From NCBI GenBank assembly GCA_001819145.1, contig MHLV01000010.1:2049-9196 (forward strand): a stretch of DNA of 7,148 nucleotides, read 5' to 3'. The first letter of the stretch is position 1; each line of letters starts with the position of its first letter. The stretch is from Candidatus Nealsonbacteria bacterium RBG_13_36_15. Its GTDB lineage: Bacteria > Patescibacteriota > Minisyncoccia > Minisyncoccales > RBG-13-36-15. Below the pieces are notes generated by a model, which did not search any database, had not been told where the DNA came from, and was given only the letters and a program-made list of their open reading frames with translations. A program made the translations under genes and the position numbers. This document shows positions 4,676 through 7,148 of the stretch, in pieces.

Positions 4676-7075
4676 ATGGAAGCCTATAATCCAGTTAAAA
4701 TAGAAAAAAAATGGCAGGAGACGTGGGAAAAGGAAGGATCTTTTAAGGCCGAAGATTTTTCTAAAAAGCCGAAAAAATACATTTTAATTGAATTCCCTTA
4801 TCCTTCAGGAGACGGTCTTCATGTCGGTCATGCAAGATCTTATTCTGCTTTAGATGCTATAGTTCGTAAGAAAAGGATGGAAGGATACAATATTTTATTT
4901 CCCATTGGCTGGGATGCTTTTGGCCTGCCAACCGAAAACTATGCCATTAAAACCGGAATACATCCTCAAAAAGCTACCGAAGAAAACATAGCTGTTTTCA
5001 AAAGGCAGCTTAAAAGCTTGGGGCTGTCTTTTGACTGGTCAAGAGAAATTAATACTACTGATCCCAAGTACTATAAATGGACCCAATGGATTTTTCTTAA
5101 ACTTTTTAAAGAAGGACTGGCCTATCAGACTGAAATTCCTATTAATTGGTGTCCTTCTTGTAAAATCGGCTTAGCCAACGAGGAAGTAGTTGGCGGCGCA
5201 TGTGAGCGTTGCGAAACACCAGTTGGAAAGAAAACATTAAAACAATGGATGCTTAAAATTACAGCTTATGCCGATAGATTGATCGAGGATTTAGAAAAAG
5301 TTGATTATTTAGAAAAAATTAAAGCCCAACAGAAAGAATGGATTGGTAAAAGCTATGGCACAGAAGCTGATTTTAAGGTTGTATGGTCCAATGAGATAAT
5401 AAAAGTATTTACTACAAGGATTGATACGATTTTTGGGGTAACAGCTTTAGTTTTAGCGCCAGAACATCCTTTAGTTGAAAAATTAACTACAGAAGAAAAC
5501 AAAGAAAATTTAGAAAGATATATTAAAGAGTCTCGAAAGAAGAGCGATTTTGAAAGAGAAAAATTGGAAAAAGAAAAAACCGGAGTTTTTACCGGTTCTT
5601 ATTGCTTTAATCCCTGCAACAACGAAAAAGTGCCAATTTGGGTGGCAGATTTTGTTATTGCTACCTACGGCGGTGGGGCAGTAATGGTGGTTCCTGCTCA
5701 CGACTACAGAGATTATGATTTTGCCAAAAAATACGGATTAGAAATTAGAGAGGTTGTTTCAGGGGGTGACACTTTAAAAGGTGCCTTTGTTGAGTATGGG
5801 AATCTGGTAAACTCCGGACAATTTAACGGTTTATCGTCTGAAAAAGCGATCGAGAAAATAGCTGCTTGGTTGGAAAAAAGGAAACTCGGCAAAAAAAAGA
5901 TTCAGTATAAACTAAGAGATTGGGTTTTTTCAAGGCAGCATTACTGGGGAGAACCAATTCCCATTATTCATTGTTCAGAATGCGGCGCAGTGCCAGTTCC
6001 GGAAAAAGATTTACCCGTAGAGCTTCCCTATGTTGAAAAGTATCAGCCGACCGGTACCGGCGAGTCGCCTTTGGCCAATATTACAAATTGGGTAGATGTT
6101 AAATGTCCGAAATGCGGTGGCAAGGGAAAAAGAGAAACAGATACCATGCCGAATTGGGCAGGATCTAATTGGTATTATATGCGTTATGTTGATCCCGAAA
6201 ACGATAATACTTTGGCCGATTCCAAAAAATTGAAATACTGGCTTCCCGTTGATTGGTATAATGGCGGGATGGAACACACTACCTTACACTTATTATATTC
6301 CCGTTTTATTTATAAGTTTCTTTATGATATTAAAGTTGCTCCTTCGGCAGAACCTTACCAGAGAAGAACGTCTCACGGCATAGTTTTGGCTGAAGATGGC
6401 AGGAAAATGTCAAAATCTTTTGGCAATGTTATCAATCCCGATAATATCGTTAGAGATTTTGGAGCAGACACCTTAAGGGTTTATGAAATGTTTATGGGGC
6501 CATTTGACCAGGCTATTGCCTGGAACACACAGGGAGTAAAAGGGGTTTTTAGATTTTTGGGAAGAGCTTGGAATTTTGTTTTAGATTGTTCAAAAAATAA
6601 AAAGAGCAATAAGGAAATTCAGAAAGCACTTCATAAGCTAAACAAAAAAATAGACGAAAATTTGGAAGCAACGAAATTTAATACTACAATCGCAGCTTTT
6701 ATGGAATTTGTGAATTTAGGGCTAGAAAGTAGAAGCGAAGTGGGCCGGGATATTGTTGAAAAATTTCTAATTTTACTTTCTCCTTTCGCTCCCCACATTT
6801 CAGAAGAACTTTGGTTGCAACTGGGAAACTCAAAAAGTATTTTTGAAGAAGAATGGTCCAAACCAGACCCCAAGCTTCTCAAAGAAGAAGTTATAACAAT
6901 GATTGTCCAGATAAACGGAAAAGTTCGCGATAAAATAGAGGTTGAAGCTGATATTTCAGAAGAAAAAGCCAAAGAATTAGCGTTCTCTCAAGAAAAAGTG
7001 AAAAAATGGACAGAGGGAAAAGAAATTAAAAAAGTAATCTTTGTTCCCGGTAGATTAATTAATATCGTGATCTAA
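4676..7075 (+). CDS. leuS: Leucyl-tRNA synthetase
   Basis: Cytoplasmic class Ia synthetase that charges tRNA-Leu with leucine and proofreads misactivated amino acids. At 799 residues it is complete but on the short side for a bacterial LeuRS (about 810-880). HIGH appears as HVGH (49-52) within the YPSGDGLHVGHARSYSALD region. A zinc-ribbon insertion carries C159/C162 and C176/C179. The CP1 editing domain spans about 225-415, with the Thr-rich TTRIDTIFG (246-254) and the catalytic-region HDYRDYDFA whose D343 corresponds to the editing aspartate. A second Cys4 set, C433/C436 and C477/C480, sits in the catalytic part after CP1. KMSKS is at 577-581, the anticodon-binding helices include FAPHISEELW (704-713), and the C-terminal domain starts near VQINGKVRDKI (744-754). 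The start is fixed by an in-frame TAA at 4670-4672. It has no Shine-Dalgarno site and its own promoter. A palindromic repeat follows. Confidence 0.97.
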   Translation: MEAYNPVKIEKKWQETWEKEGSFKAEDFSKKPKKYILIEFPYPSGDGLHVGHARSYSALDAIVRKKRMEGYNILFPIGWDAFGLPTENYAIKTGIHPQKATEENIAVFKRQLKSLGLSFDWSREINTTDPKYYKWTQWIFLKLFKEGLAYQTEIPINWCPSCKIGLANEEVVGGACERCETPVGKKTLKQWMLKITAYADRLIEDLEKVDYLEKIKAQQKEWIGKSYGTEADFKVVWSNEIIKVFTTRIDTIFGVTALVLAPEHPLVEKLTTEENKENLERYIKESRKKSDFEREKLEKEKTGVFTGSYCFNPCNNEKVPIWVADFVIATYGGGAVMVVPAHDYRDYDFAKKYGLEIREVVSGGDTLKGAFVEYGNLVNSGQFNGLSSEKAIEKIAAWLEKRKLGKKKIQYKLRDWVFSRQHYWGEPIPIIHCSECGAVPVPEKDLPVELPYVEKYQPTGTGESPLANITNWVDVKCPKCGGKGKRETDTMPNWAGSNWYYMRYVDPENDNTLADSKKLKYWLPVDWYNGGMEHTTLHLLYSRFIYKFLYDIKVAPSAEPYQRRTSHGIVLAEDGRKMSKSFGNVINPDNIVRDFGADTLRVYEMFMGPFDQAIAWNTQGVKGVFRFLGRAWNFVLDCSKNKKSNKEIQKALHKLNKKIDENLEATKFNTTIAAFMEFVNLGLESRSEVGRDIVEKFLILLSPFAPHISEELWLQLGNSKSIFEEEWSKPDPKLLKEEVITMIVQINGKVRDKIEVEADISEEKAKELAFSQEKVKKWTEGKEIKKVIFVPGRLINIVI

Positions 7076-7084
7076 AGGGTCCGA

Positions 7085-7148
7085 ACCAGAGCACAAAATA
7101 TTTAGTTTTGTGCTCGGCCGAGCACTAGAATTTTTTTAGTGCTCTGGT
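7085..7148. repeat. Multi-arm palindromic repeat after leuS, possibly also its terminator
   Basis: The outer arms ACCAGAGCAC (7085-7094) and GTGCTCTGGT (7139-7148) are perfect inverted repeats, and the window ends exactly at the last base. Between them lie a 16-bp perfect palindrome, GTGCTCGGCCGAGCAC (7110-7125), and two AT-rich spacers. Hence it can fold as two hairpins, GAGCACAAAA with TTTTGTGCTC (7089-7098/7106-7115) and GAGCACTA with TAGTGCTC (7120-7127/7137-7144), or as one cruciform with GAGCAC units in four alternating copies. The GTGCTC-GGCC-GAGCAC hairpin followed by seven T residues (7131-7137) could end leuS transcription. Confidence 0.6.

Noticed and set aside
5510..6972. Leftward open frames antisense to leuS (5510-5701, 6011-6277, 6631-6972)
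   Set aside because: They lie entirely opposite a convincing LeuRS coding sequence and show no start signals.
1..7148. tRNA, rRNA or CRISPR array
   Set aside because: No cloverleaf, rRNA-like segment or regularly spaced direct repeats were seen; the hairpins found are palindromes or terminators.

Overview
The window is a compact, AT-rich bacterial segment that reads with the standard bacterial code: TGA serves as a stop, and glycine is written with GGN codons throughout. The MetRS, LeuRS and TatD proteins, the short intergenic gaps and the small uncharacterised proteins resemble what I know of Candidate Phyla Radiation (Patescibacteria, Parcubacteria-like) genomes. That placement is from memory of those proteins, not from a search.

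Layout. Positions 1-361 (minus strand) hold the N-terminal part of an unrecognised protein, divergent from metG. metG (422-1885) encodes a complete short methionyl-tRNA synthetase whose stop codon lies inside the left arm of a ~165-bp palindromic repeat (1879-2043). Positions 2044-2950 form a small self-contained unit: a possible promoter, a 16-codon Leu/Ile-rich leader ORF (2077-2127), three mutually exclusive RNA helices ending in an intrinsic terminator (2086-2188), a standalone protein resembling the regulatory domain of isopropylmalate/citramalate synthase (2232-2681), a small basic protein (2682-2903) and a second terminator. Then come tatD (2982-3836), a protein with two predicted membrane segments (3863-4603), a terminator overlapping a promoter, and leuS (4676-7075). 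The window ends exactly at the edge of a second palindromic repeat (7085-7148).

How the genes relate. metG, tatD and leuS are housekeeping functions: tRNA charging and a metal-dependent deoxyribonuclease. metG and tatD are direct neighbours in many bacteria (metS-yabD in Bacillus subtilis). Here they are separated by the repeat and the attenuated unit, so that unit looks like an insertion into a conserved pair. 

The most interesting signal is the leader at 2077-2188. Its geometry is that of classical ribosome-mediated transcription attenuation: leader peptide, 1:2 helix, 2:3 antiterminator and 3:4 terminator. It sits ahead of a free-standing domain of a type that senses leucine or isoleucine when fused to its synthase. 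This suggests a Leu/Ile-responsive switch with no biosynthetic enzyme in view. It is inferred from sequence only.
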